This document shows, one piece after another, positions 1-6,328 of a DNA stretch of 9,156 nt. Position numbers and translations under genes: made by a program. The stretch lies in contig NVVP01000021.1 of NCBI GenBank assembly GCA_002402245.1, forward strand, positions 10,883 to 20,038, in the 5' to 3' direction. Origin of the DNA: Gammaproteobacteria bacterium. Its GTDB lineage: Bacteria > Pseudomonadota > Gammaproteobacteria > Nitrosococcales > Methylophagaceae. How positions within the stretch are numbered: position 1 is the stretch's first letter; each line of letters begins with the position of its first letter. The notes below the pieces were generated by a model that saw only the letters and a list, made by a program, of their open reading frames with translations, was not told where the DNA came from and searched no databases.

Positions 1-953
1 TGTTCTGCCGCATCGCGGCGAGATTGCAGGTTTTCTTCAATGATATCGTGTAAGTCATCAACGCAATAAAGGTAGATATCTTCGAGTGAAGCGACTTCGG
101 GTTCAATATCACGAGGAACCGCAATATCGACCATAAAAATAGGTCGGCGTTTACGTTGTTTTAAAGCACGTTCAACGGTTCCCTTGCCTAAGATAGGTAA
201 TTGGCTAGCCGTTGAGCTCATGACAATGTCAGCTTCGGCAAGGTGGGCCGGCATTTCACTTAGACTAATAGCATAACCATTTATTTTTTCTGCGAGAGCA
301 TGGGCACGTTCAATAGTACGGTTGGCAATAATAATCCGGCCAATACCGTTATCTTGTAGATGTCTAGCGGCTAGCTCAATGGTTTCTCCTGCGCCGATAA
401 GTAGTGCAGTGGAGTCAGCTAAACTAGAAAAGATATTTTTAGCTAAACTGACTGCAGCAAATGCAATTGACACTGGGCTGCTACCAATGGCTGTATCGGT
501 TCGAACTTGTTTGGCAACGGTAAAAGCGTTTTGAAATAAGCGGCCAAGGTTTTTACCTAAGGTATTGGCATTAAGTGCTTGGCTATAGGCGGTTTTTATT
601 TGCCCAAGAATCTGCGGTTCACCTAACACCATGGAGTCTAGGCCGCATGCTACGCGGAATAAATGATGAACAACGTGTTGGTCAGTATGTCGATAAATAA
701 ACGGATCAAGTGCTCCAGCAGCTTGATTATGGAATTGATGCAACCAAAGCTCGATTCCATGGTCATAGTCTGCGTCGATGTGGCAATAAATTTCTGTGCG
801 GTTACAGGTGGAGATAATCACCGCCTCAATCACCCCCGGCCATTGATGTAACGAAGCCAGTGCAGAGGGCAAATGCTCTGCATTAAATGCAAACCGTTCC
901 CGAACGTCGACGGGTGCAGTATTGTGATTTATGCCATAAGTAACAAATTTCAT
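1..953 (-). CDS. hemA: Glutamyl-tRNA reductase, C-terminus cut by window edge
   Basis: Catalyses NADPH-dependent reduction of glutamyl-tRNA(Glu) to glutamate-1-semialdehyde, the first committed step of C5-pathway tetrapyrrole synthesis, in the cytoplasm. I translated the minus strand by hand: 317 uninterrupted codons starting MKFVTYGINHNTAP, the usual HemA start. The catalytic cysteine is in STCNRTE (Cys50, same number as in E. coli). GLDSMVLGEPQILGQ follows at 104-118, and the NADPH-binding loop IGAGETIE at about 186-193, then ANRT (210-213) and VDIAVPRDIEPEV (275-287). The family is about 420 residues, so roughly 100 C-terminal residues (the dimerisation helices) lie outside the window. No strong Shine-Dalgarno is visible before the ATG; start choice rests on family alignment. 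It is divergent from the lipoprotein/lolB/ispE run. No frameshift is seen. Confidence 0.97.
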   Translation of the reverse strand, partial: MKFVTYGINHNTAPVDVRERFAFNAEHLPSALASLHQWPGVIEAVIISTCNRTEIYCHIDADYDHGIELWLHQFHNQAAGALDPFIYRHTDQHVVHHLFRVACGLDSMVLGEPQILGQIKTAYSQALNANTLGKNLGRLFQNAFTVAKQVRTDTAIGSSPVSIAFAAVSLAKNIFSSLADSTALLIGAGETIELAARHLQDNGIGRIIIANRTIERAHALAEKINGYAISLSEMPAHLAEADIVMSSTASQLPILGKGTVERALKQRKRRPIFMVDIAVPRDIEPEVASLEDIYLYCVDDLHDIIEENLQSRRDAAE

Positions 954-974
954 GGCTTATTTGGAGGGAATCGA

Positions 975-1004
975 CTTAAAAATGCTGGTAAACTCTACAG
1001 TTAA
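975..1004 (-). promoter_or_regulatory. Possible sigma70 promoter for hemA
   Basis: On the minus strand, TTAACT (999-1004, 4/6 match to the -35 consensus) is followed after 18 bp by TTTAAG (975-980, 4/6 match to the -10). This would place the transcript start about 15 bp before the hemA ATG. It is a weak match in AT-rich DNA, and a promoter somewhere in this divergent gap is more certain than this exact site. Confidence 0.22.
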
Positions 1005-1021
1005 AATTAATTCTTTATTAT
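994..1021 (+). promoter_or_regulatory. Possible sigma70 promoter for the lipoprotein-lolB-ispE operon
   Basis: TCTACA (994-999, 4/6 to the -35) and TATTAT (1016-1021, 5/6 to the -10) are separated by 16 bp, predicting initiation near 1028. That gives a leader of about 58 nt to the ATG at 1086 and would put a GTG start at 1029 right at the transcript end, which argues against that longer start. The -35 overlaps the candidate hemA -35 on the other strand, so the two could compete. Spotted by eye. Confidence 0.32.
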
Positions 1022-1085
1022 TAGTTTAGTGTGGCTAAAGATAATGTGCCATTCTAACAAAATCAGTCGGCTAGGTCGTTTTATT

Positions 1086-2861
1086 ATGGATTTATTACAG
1101 TTACGCTTTAAAAAAATATCTACTTTTGTACGCTGCAGTTTTATGTTTAGCAGCGCATGCTTATTAGTCGCTTGTGCGGCTACAGCCCCCGTACAGAAAG
1201 AGATAGCTTCTACTACAGAAGTGATTCAAGCGCCAGTAGAGCAAGAAGTAGAGAAAATTGATGTTGAAACGCTACCGCTAACGCCCGAGTTAGTTTATTA
1301 CGTGTTGATGGCGGAGATTGCAGGTCAACGAGGTGAAATTTCTCTAGCGACCGAACTTTATAATAAAGCGAGCAATTCGGTTTCATCTCCCCTCCTCGCG
1401 AGAAGGTCGACACAAGTGGCTCATTTTACCCGTGATAGTGTGCGGATTAATCGCGCCTTAACGCGCTGGTTAGATGTGGACCCTGATAATGCTGATATTT
1501 ATTTGATACAACTGCCATTTTTGATCAAACAAGCCGATTTTAATGCGGTTATTAGATCGATTAATAAGGCGGTAACATTAGCACCTGAAATTGCAAAACA
1601 AATTTTAGCGCAAGCGGCGGATAACTTAAGTGAAGGAGCCAATCCTGAGCAAGCATTGAAGGTATTAACATCGATTGAACTGTATAAGAAAAATCAGAGT
1701 GATGCGGTGCTTATTCATGCGCAATTAGCTGAGTTTTATAAACAGTATAGTTTAGCTTTAGTGGAAGTTAATAAGGTCTTAAAATTAGAGCCTACACGAG
1801 AAAATGCGTTGATATTGAAGTCTGAAATATTGCAGCGGAGTAATCAAGGTAAGCAAGCTATTAAATTACTCGCACCGTTAGCCAATAATAAAGATGCTAG
1901 TCATGAAGTACTTTTCGCCTATGGAAAATTATTGGGTGAAAACGGTCAGGTAGCTGAGGCCCGTAAGATATTTGAACAGCTATCTAAGGTTTCTCCAGAT
2001 AATGAAGAGGTTATTTTTGCACTCGGTTTATTAGCGCTTGAGGAAAAAGATGGCAGTGCGGCTAAGGGCTATTTCAGTCAATTGTTATCGAAAGAGACTT
2101 TAGGCCACCAAGCGTCTTATTTTATGGGTTTAGCATTAGAACTTGAAAAAGATATTGATGGTGCATTAGTTTGGTTTGCTTCGGTTCCTCAAGGAAGCGG
2201 CCGGTTTGAAGCTGCACAAACACGTTATATCAGATTATTAACTAAAAATGGTGAGTTAGAGAAAGCACGCTTACATTTGAAGCTATTACGCAAAGAGCAT
2301 CCAGCCCAAGCGGCGCAATATTATATTTTTGAAGGTAGCTTCCTGAGAGAGAATGATCAAAATCAAGCTGCATTACAATTATATACCGATGCATTGCTTG
2401 AGTTTCCTGAGCACCTTGAGCTGTTATATGGGCGTGCGATGGTGGCTGAGTCCCTTGATCGTTTGGCCCTATTTGAAGATGATTTAAATAAAATTTTACA
2501 GATGGAACCCAATAACTCAGTGATTTTGAATGCATTAGGTTACACCCTAACCGATCGTACTAACCGTCATACAGAAGCATTAGTATTAATTCAACGTGCC
2601 CTTGAAATTACGCCTGACGAGCCTTTTTACTTAGATAGCTTAGGTTGGGTTTATTTTCGAATGGATGATTTAAATAAGGCTGAGCTTTATTTAAGACAGG
2701 CAATTGCGATTCAAAGTGACCCTGAGTTTTTAGTGCATTTAGGTGAAGTATTATGGATGCAGAACAAACAAGCAGAGGCAAAACGAGTGTGGAATGAGGC
2801 GGGTAAAAAGGATAAAGATAATCGCTTATTAAATGAAACATTGAGACGGTTTGGTCAATGA
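1086..2861 (+). CDS. lbcA: TPR-repeat outer-membrane lipoprotein, LbcA-like
   Basis: A 591-residue exported lipoprotein. The N-terminus has basic residues (R7, K9, K10, R16), a hydrophobic stretch and lipobox LVAC with the lipidated Cys at 30; the next residue is Ala, consistent with outer-membrane sorting by Lol. A linker rich in E, V and T (about 35-65) leads to helical TPR units across most of the rest, clearest at about 205-238, 273-306, 410-442, 481-512 (NALGYTLTD), 514-546 (LDSLGWVYF) and 547-577. From memory, the gene between hemA and lolB in P. aeruginosa (PA4667) is LbcA, a TPR lipoprotein that activates the periplasmic protease CtpA, which degrades peptidoglycan hydrolases. Same position, size and architecture suggest the same role, but ctpA is not in this window. 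Start: ATG 1086 gives a normal-length signal peptide; GTG 1029 and ATG 1044 are in frame but would lengthen the signal peptide. The stop overlaps the lolB start. Confidence 0.9.
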   Translation: MDLLQLRFKKISTFVRCSFMFSSACLLVACAATAPVQKEIASTTEVIQAPVEQEVEKIDVETLPLTPELVYYVLMAEIAGQRGEISLATELYNKASNSVSSPLLARRSTQVAHFTRDSVRINRALTRWLDVDPDNADIYLIQLPFLIKQADFNAVIRSINKAVTLAPEIAKQILAQAADNLSEGANPEQALKVLTSIELYKKNQSDAVLIHAQLAEFYKQYSLALVEVNKVLKLEPTRENALILKSEILQRSNQGKQAIKLLAPLANNKDASHEVLFAYGKLLGENGQVAEARKIFEQLSKVSPDNEEVIFALGLLALEEKDGSAAKGYFSQLLSKETLGHQASYFMGLALELEKDIDGALVWFASVPQGSGRFEAAQTRYIRLLTKNGELEKARLHLKLLRKEHPAQAAQYYIFEGSFLRENDQNQAALQLYTDALLEFPEHLELLYGRAMVAESLDRLALFEDDLNKILQMEPNNSVILNALGYTLTDRTNRHTEALVLIQRALEITPDEPFYLDSLGWVYFRMDDLNKAELYLRQAIAIQSDPEFLVHLGEVLWMQNKQAEAKRVWNEAGKKDKDNRLLNETLRRFGQ

Positions 2862-3466
2862 GTATGATGGTGAAACGTAGCGTTATATTTTTTCTTTTGG
2901 CGATGACATCAGCATGTACACCCGTATGGCAAACTAAGCCGACAGTGAGTCCTGATACTTTATTTGATGCTCACCAACACACATTGGCGAGTTTAGAACG
3001 TTGGGAGATTCGCGGCCGTACGGTAATTATTCAAGGGAAAGAAGGCTGGAATGTCGGCTTGTGGTGGCAAGAGAATAAAACCGATTACCATATCAAGCTA
3101 GAAGGGCCTTTTGCTCAAGGTGGTATGACTTTAGATGGAGATGAACGCAACGTTATTCTGACGATGGATGATGGTCAGCAGTTCAGTGCAGCAACGCCTG
3201 AAGAGTTAATCATGAGCACCTTGGGTTGGACCTTACCCATCAGTGCTTTACGAGACTGGATTAAAGGCATGCCTTATGCTGAAAAAGAGCTGACATTAGT
3301 TGAGCATGATGATGAAGGTCGTATTACGCATTTAATACAAGGTGACTGGGATATTGAATATCGTCGTTATGCTCCTTTTAACGGCAGTGCCATGCCCGCT
3401 AAAATATTCATTACTCACCCAGACTTGAGTGTGAAACTCATTATTAGAAAATGGTCTAGCTTGTAA
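2858..3466 (+). CDS. lolB: Outer-membrane lipoprotein receptor LolB
   Basis: LolB takes lipoproteins from the periplasmic carrier LolA and inserts them in the outer membrane; it is itself a lipoprotein. 202 residues, against 207 in E. coli. The signal peptide MSMMVKRSVIFFLLAMTSAC ends in Cys20; the lipobox TSAC has Thr at -3 instead of the usual Leu. Family landmarks are W49-x-I-R-G53, GLWWQ (67-71), EGPF (82-85), LGWTLPISALRDWIKGMP (122-139), GDWDIEYRRY (162-171), a Pro at 180 and the C-terminal KLIIRKW. By my alignment Phe85 sits at the position of E. coli mature Leu68, the hydrophobic tip of the protruding loop needed for membrane insertion. The ATG overlaps the TGA of the upstream lipoprotein gene (ATGA), so translational coupling is likely. 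ATGs at 2864 and 2867 are alternative starts that would still leave a signal peptide. Confidence 0.95.
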   Translation: MSMMVKRSVIFFLLAMTSACTPVWQTKPTVSPDTLFDAHQHTLASLERWEIRGRTVIIQGKEGWNVGLWWQENKTDYHIKLEGPFAQGGMTLDGDERNVILTMDDGQQFSAATPEELIMSTLGWTLPISALRDWIKGMPYAEKELTLVEHDDEGRITHLIQGDWDIEYRRYAPFNGSAMPAKIFITHPDLSVKLIIRKWSSL

Positions 3467-4290
3467 TGAAAGAGTGGCTCTCTCCTGCAAAAATCAATTT
3501 GTTCTTACATATAACCGGTCAACGTAGTGATGGTTATCATAATTTGCAAACAGCTTTTCAATTTCTCGACTACAGCGACACATTAACATTTGAGCCTACG
3601 CAAGCGGCGGAAATTAAATTAGTCACGGCAATTGAGGGTGTTGAGCACGATAGTAATTTAATTGTTCGTGCGGCAAAGGCCTTGCAGCTTTTTACTAATA
3701 CCCCACAAGGCGTACTAATTTCGCTCAAGAAAGTATTACCGATGGGCGGTGGATTAGGTGGTGGTAGTTCTAATGCTGCGACGACGCTAGTGGCATTAAA
3801 TGAGTTGTGGCAGTGCCAGTTATCAAAAGATGAATTGGCAAAAATAGGCCTCAGTCTAGGCGCAGATGTACCTATATTCATTCATGGCCATGCAGCATGG
3901 GCTGAAGGGGTGGGTGAAAAAGTGACCTCTATTAATCCTGATGAACCTTGGTATATCGTACTCGTTCCTCAAGTCCATGTTTCAACCGCTGAAATATTTT
4001 CGGTGCCGGAGTTGACACGAGATTGCAAAACCATGACAATACGCGGCTTCCTTTCGGGGGAAGGCAGAAATGTTTGTGAACAAGTAGTTCGAAGAAGATA
4101 TCCGCCTGTTGCTGAGGCATTAGATTGGTTGGCAAGTTATGCTAAACCAAGAATGACTGGCACAGGAGCATGTGTTTTCGCTGGCTTTAATAGTCAAGTA
4201 GAAGCGCAGCAGGTAATAAGTAAGCTGCCAAGTGATTGGCAAGGGTTTATTGCTAAGGGATGTAATTCTTCACCACTTTATAACGATTGA
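3466..4290 (+). CDS. ispE: 4-diphosphocytidyl-2-C-methyl-D-erythritol kinase
   Basis: ATP-dependent kinase that phosphorylates the 2-hydroxyl of CDP-methylerythritol in the MEP (non-mevalonate) isoprenoid pathway; cytoplasmic, GHMP kinase family. 274 residues, a normal length. N-terminal SPAKINLFLHITGQRSDGYH (6-25) carries the substrate-site Lys9 and Asn11. The glycine-rich ATP loop PMGGGLGGGSSNAA is at 92-105. LGADVPIFIHG (131-141) contains the likely catalytic base Asp134. The C-terminal GHMP motif MTGTGACVF is at 230-238. The region RGFLSGEGRNVCEQVVRRRYP (193-213) has Val203 where I recall Asp as usual (RNDCE), a minor oddity. The start ATG shares one base with the lolB stop (TAATG), and there is no separate Shine-Dalgarno, so translation is probably coupled to lolB. 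The co-location of lolB and ispE is conserved order, not shared function. Confidence 0.97.
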   Translation: MKEWLSPAKINLFLHITGQRSDGYHNLQTAFQFLDYSDTLTFEPTQAAEIKLVTAIEGVEHDSNLIVRAAKALQLFTNTPQGVLISLKKVLPMGGGLGGGSSNAATTLVALNELWQCQLSKDELAKIGLSLGADVPIFIHGHAAWAEGVGEKVTSINPDEPWYIVLVPQVHVSTAEIFSVPELTRDCKTMTIRGFLSGEGRNVCEQVVRRRYPPVAEALDWLASYAKPRMTGTGACVFAGFNSQVEAQQVISKLPSDWQGFIAKGCNSSPLYND

Positions 4291-4335
4291 TTCTTTAAAG
4301 TTTTTAAAATAAAGAAGCAAGAATTTCTGCAAAGA

Positions 4336-4344
4336 TGTTAAAAT
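4336..4344 (+). promoter_or_regulatory. Possible extended -10 promoter of tRNA-Gln
   Basis: TGTTAAAAT fits an extended -10 (TGn followed by TAAAAT, 5/6 to consensus), 12 bp before the mature tRNA end, so initiation at about 4351 would give a very short 5' leader. No acceptable -35 lies 16-18 bp upstream. The tRNA could instead be processed from an ispE read-through transcript, since no convincing terminator follows ispE. Confidence 0.35.
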
Positions 4345-4356
4345 GAGTTTTTTTGT

Positions 4357-4431
4357 TGGGGTATCGCCAAGCGGTAAGGCACAAGGTTTTGATCCTTGCA
4401 TCCCCAGGTTCGAATCCTGGTACCCCAGCCA
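4357..4431 (+). tRNA. tRNA-Gln, anticodon UUG
   Basis: A 75-nt gene that folds as a complete cloverleaf. The acceptor stem TGGGGTA (4357-4363) pairs perfectly with TACCCCA (4421-4427), followed by discriminator G4428 and an encoded CCA (4429-4431). The D arm closes with GCC/GGC. The anticodon stem CAAGG/CCTTG encloses the loop TTTTGAT, with anticodon TTG at 4389-4391 reading CAA glutamine codons. The T arm is CCAGG-TTCGAAT-CCTGG (4404-4420). The U-A first acceptor pair is a known identity feature of tRNA-Gln. It sits between ispE and prs, where many gammaproteobacteria also carry tRNA-Gln. Confidence 0.98.
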
Positions 4432-4432
4432 C

Positions 4433-4442
4433 TTTTTTTTTT
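4433..4442 (+). other. Ten-T tract directly after tRNA-Gln
   Basis: Ten consecutive T residues begin two bases after the encoded CCA. With the GC-rich T arm and acceptor stem just upstream this could stop or pause RNA polymerase, but a tRNA fold is not a standard intrinsic-terminator hairpin. The tract could equally be a tRNA 3' trailer. Confidence 0.3.
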
Positions 4443-4517
4443 CTAATCAGAGCCTCCGCTTCCATCGTGACCAGAAATAGACTCCTACAGTTACAAGAGC
4501 GTACTGCTGATAGCCGT

Positions 4518-5453
4518 ATGATGGTATTTTCAGGCAATGCTAATCGCATTTTGGCCAAGAGTATCACCCGCTTTCTTAATGTTCCCCTTGGTAAAGCCAC
4601 AGTTGAAAAATTCAGCGATGGTGAAATCATGGTTGAAATCCTCGATAATGTACGTGGCAAAGACGTCTTTATTGTTCAGCCTACCAGCATGCCAGCCAAT
4701 GACAATCTGATGGAATTGATGGTAATGACCGATGCCATTCGTCGCGCATCTGCAAAACGAATTACATTAGTAGTGCCTTATTTTGGCTATTCACGCCAAG
4801 ATCGCCGTCCTCGCTCAGCCCGTGTTGCTATCACTGCCAAAGTAGTCGCTAATATGTTGACGGGTGTAGGTGCAGATCGCATTTTAACTGTTGATTTACA
4901 TGCCGATCAGATTCAAGGTTTCTTTGATTGTCCTGTTGATAATGTTTACGCTTCGCCGGTTTTATTGGGTGATGTATGGAAGCATAAATATAAAGATTTA
5001 GTCGTAGTATCACCTGATATTGGTGGTGTGGTACGCGCAAGAGCACTAGCCAAACATTTAGATGTTGAATTGGCGATTATCGATAAGCGTCGACCAAAAG
5101 CCAATGTAGCTAAGGTGATGAATATTATCGGTGATGTTGCTGGCCGAACCTGTGTGCTTATTGATGATATGGTTGATACCGCCGGTACATTATGTGCCGC
5201 CGCCGCCGCATTAAAAGAACATGGCGCCATTAAAGTAGTGGCTTATTGTACTCATCCTGTTTTATCTGGGGCAGCAGTCGAGAATATCAATAACTCCGTA
5301 TTAGATGAGTTAGTGGTAACGGATACGATTCCATTGCAAGCCAATGCAGCAGCATGCAAAAAAATTAGACCGCTAAGTATTGCTGAAATGCTGGCAGAAG
5401 CTATGTACCGAATTAGTAATGAAGAATCAGTGAGTTCTTTATATATGGATTAA
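4518..5453 (+). CDS. prs: Ribose-phosphate pyrophosphokinase (PRPP synthetase)
   Basis: Transfers the pyrophosphoryl group of ATP to ribose-5-phosphate to make PRPP for purine, pyrimidine, NAD, histidine and tryptophan synthesis; class I, cytoplasmic, normally hexameric. 311 residues from ATG 4518 (E. coli has 315). Landmarks are FSDGE (32-36), NVRGKDVFIVQPT (44-56), NDNLMELMVM (61-70), VPYFGYSRQDRRPRSARV (86-103), catalytic-site VDLHADQIQGFF (125-136), DKRRPKA of the flexible loop (189-195), the PRPP-binding loop VLIDDMVDTAGT (213-224) and RISNEESVSSL near the end. Oddities: Ala104 replaces the nearly invariant Pro of SARVPIT, and four GCC codons plus GCA at 5196-5210 encode five alanines. 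ATG 4518 or the adjacent ATG 4521 aligns with the family start; neither has a clear Shine-Dalgarno. The frame is open back through the tRNA gene, but that extension is not protein-like. Confidence 0.97.
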   Translation: MMVFSGNANRILAKSITRFLNVPLGKATVEKFSDGEIMVEILDNVRGKDVFIVQPTSMPANDNLMELMVMTDAIRRASAKRITLVVPYFGYSRQDRRPRSARVAITAKVVANMLTGVGADRILTVDLHADQIQGFFDCPVDNVYASPVLLGDVWKHKYKDLVVVSPDIGGVVRARALAKHLDVELAIIDKRRPKANVAKVMNIIGDVAGRTCVLIDDMVDTAGTLCAAAAALKEHGAIKVVAYCTHPVLSGAAVENINNSVLDELVVTDTIPLQANAAACKKIRPLSIAEMLAEAMYRISNEESVSSLYMD

Positions 5454-5455
5454 AA

Positions 5456-5487
5456 CTATAGGCTGATCTGATTATGTCAGCATATAG
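5456..5487 (+). other. Stem-loop 1 after prs
   Basis: An 11-position stem, CTATAGGCTGA (5456-5466) with TCAGCATATAG (5477-5487), has one G/A mismatch and a 10-nt loop. It starts three bases after the prs stop codon. No T run follows, so it is not a terminator by itself; it could protect the prs mRNA 3' end. Confidence 0.5.
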
Positions 5488-5498
5488 AAATGAAAATT

Positions 5499-5531
5499 AA
5501 GGCTGTATTGTTAACAATATAGCCTTTTAAT
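5499..5531 (+). terminator. Likely intrinsic terminator of prs (stem-loop 2)
   Basis: A 28-nt palindrome with arms 5499-5512 and 5513-5526 (AAGGCT... paired with ...AGCCTT) forms 14 pairs on paper, one of them G-U. A T-rich tail (TTTTAATTGTTTGTT) follows. The stem is mostly A-T with a GGCT/AGCC base, so strength is moderate. It may act in both directions, since an A-rich run precedes it. Confidence 0.65.
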
Positions 5532-5532
5532 T

Positions 5533-5557
5533 GTTTGTTCTGGTCGCAAGAACAAGC
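5533..5557 (+). other. Stem-loop 3 in the prs-rplY gap
   Basis: GTTTGTTCT (5533-5541) pairs with AGAACAAGC (5549-5557): nine pairs including one U-G, with the 7-nt loop GGTCGCA. It sits between two terminator-like hairpins and has no T tail of its own. Confidence 0.45.
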
Positions 5558-5562
5558 AAAGC

Positions 5563-5586
5563 GCCACCTAATTAGGTGGCATTTTT
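5563..5586 (+). terminator. Second intrinsic terminator or rplY attenuator (stem-loop 4)
   Basis: The perfect 18-nt palindrome GCCACCTAATTAGGTGGC (5563-5580) is followed by ATTTTT. It forms a GC-rich stem with a small loop and is the best terminator in the window. It ends only about 44 bp before the rplY start codon, so rplY must be transcribed by read-through or from a promoter that I could not identify; if the rplY promoter lies upstream, this hairpin would be in its leader. Confidence 0.7.
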
Positions 5587-5619
5587 AATGGGCAAAAGTG
5601 TATTTTGTTCATGATTTTT

Positions 5620-5623
5620 GGAG
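5620..5623 (+). promoter_or_regulatory. Shine-Dalgarno of rplY
   Basis: GGAG six bases before ATG 5630, within the run GGAGAAGAAA. It fixes the rplY start at 5630 rather than at the in-frame TTG at 5618, which overlaps this site. Confidence 0.8.
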
Positions 5624-5629
5624 AAGAAA

Positions 5630-6307
5630 ATGGAAAATTTATTTGAAGTTCAAGCTGAACTACGTACTGACGCGGGGAAAGGTGCGAGCCGCCGCCTACG
5701 TCATGCAGGAAGTATCCCAGCTATTATTTATGGTGATAACAAAGCACCTATCTCATTGACATTGAATCACAACGTATTCCTTCGTCATTTACAAGAAGAT
5801 GCTTTTTACGCTCATATCTTGACTGTTATTGTTGATGGTGAAAAACATCAAGCAGTATTGAAAGACTTACAACGTCACCCTGCGAGTGATGTAAGAATTA
5901 TGCATGCTGATTTCTTACGCATTAGTAACGACCATGCGTTAACAATGCACATTCCTGTTCACTTCCTTAACGAAGAGCTATCTCCTGGTGTTAAAGCCGG
6001 TGGTTTGGTTTCTCACTTAATGTCAGATGTTGAAGTAACATGTTTACCAAAAGATCTACCTGAGTTCATTGAAGTTGATGTGGCTGCAGTTGAGTTAAAT
6101 GGAAGTATCCATTTAACAGAAATTACATTGCCAGAAGGTGTTCAATTAACAGCTCTAGCTCATGCTGAAGATGAAGAGCTTGCTGAAGGCGAACGTTCTT
6201 CATATGACCAAGCTATTGTAAGTATTCATGAGCCTCGTGTTGTATCTGATGAAGATGAAGACGAAACAGCAGCAACTGAAGACGAAGAAGCAGCAACTGA
6301 AGAATAA
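5630..6307 (+). CDS. rplY: 50S ribosomal protein L25, long CTC/TL5 form
   Basis: Binds 5S rRNA in the large subunit. 225 residues: an N-terminal L25 domain (about 1-95, with AELRTDAGKGASRRLRHAGSIPAIIYG at 9-35 and VLKDLQRHPASDVRIMHADF at 76-95) plus the CTC/TL5 C-terminal beta domain (about 103-202, with IPVHFLNEELSPGVKAGGLV at 108-127 and LPEFIEVDV at 143-151). E. coli L25 is only the first domain (about 94 residues); the two-domain form is typical of non-enteric gammaproteobacteria. The tail from about 207 is highly acidic (DEDEDE, then TAATEDEEAATEE) and includes a duplicated seven-residue unit. The start follows a good GGAG. rplY is reported to control its own translation in E. coli and relatives, so the structured upstream region may matter. 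The pth gene follows, separated by a palindromic insertion. Confidence 0.97.
   Translation: MENLFEVQAELRTDAGKGASRRLRHAGSIPAIIYGDNKAPISLTLNHNVFLRHLQEDAFYAHILTVIVDGEKHQAVLKDLQRHPASDVRIMHADFLRISNDHALTMHIPVHFLNEELSPGVKAGGLVSHLMSDVEVTCLPKDLPEFIEVDVAAVELNGSIHLTEITLPEGVQLTALAHAEDEELAEGERSSYDQAIVSIHEPRVVSDEDEDETAATEDEEAATEE
6260..6301 (+). repeat. 21-bp tandem duplication in the acidic tail of rplY
   Basis: Units 6260-6280 and 6281-6301 are adjacent, in the same frame and differ at two positions. Each encodes an acidic/Ala/Thr heptad (DETAATE, DEEAATE in the shifted reading). Because the unit is a multiple of three, copy number can change without a frameshift. Confidence 0.75.
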
Positions 6308-6320
6308 GTGCAGTTGCACT

Positions 6321-6325
6321 GAGGA
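6321..6325 (+). promoter_or_regulatory. Displaced ancestral Shine-Dalgarno of pth
   Basis: GAGGA is 14 bases after the rplY stop and now 168 bases before the pth ATG, with no start codon at useful distance. If the palindromic element plus one TA copy is removed, GAGGA-TTCTAAT-ATG results, a normal seven-base spacing. This is inferred from the sequence and untested. Confidence 0.55.
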
Positions 6326-6328
6326 TTC

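Noticed and set aside
322..851. Plus-strand open frames over hemA (322-534, 663-851)
   Set aside because: Antisense to clear hemA coding sequence, with no ribosome binding site or recognisable protein.
1029..1085. Longer GTG or ATG (1044) start for the TPR lipoprotein
   Set aside because: It would put 19 or 14 extra residues before a normal-length lipoprotein signal peptide, and the best promoter predicts transcription starting near 1028. Not fully excluded.
1427..1435. TACCCGTGA inside the TPR gene matching the palindrome tip
   Set aside because: A short match within intact coding sequence with no inverted partner nearby; chance.
4291..4316. TTCTTTA/TAAAGAA inverted repeat after ispE as a terminator
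   Set aside because: Only seven pairs, mostly A-T, and no T run behind it; likely chance in AT-rich DNA.
4353..4517. Open frame extending prs upstream through the tRNA-Gln gene
   Set aside because: It would translate the tRNA and T run; the Prs family starts at the MVFSGNAN-like segment at 4518/4521.
4491..4522. TTACAA and TATGAT as a prs promoter
   Set aside because: A 20-bp spacer is too long, and the -10 would overlap the start codon.
5618..5629. TTG start four codons upstream of rplY
   Set aside because: It overlaps the GGAG Shine-Dalgarno that serves ATG 5630, and L25 proteins do not carry the extra MEKK.
6307..6320. AGTGCAGTTGCACT hairpin right after the rplY stop as a terminator
   Set aside because: A five- or six-pair stem without a following T run; it is followed by the ancestral pth ribosome binding site.
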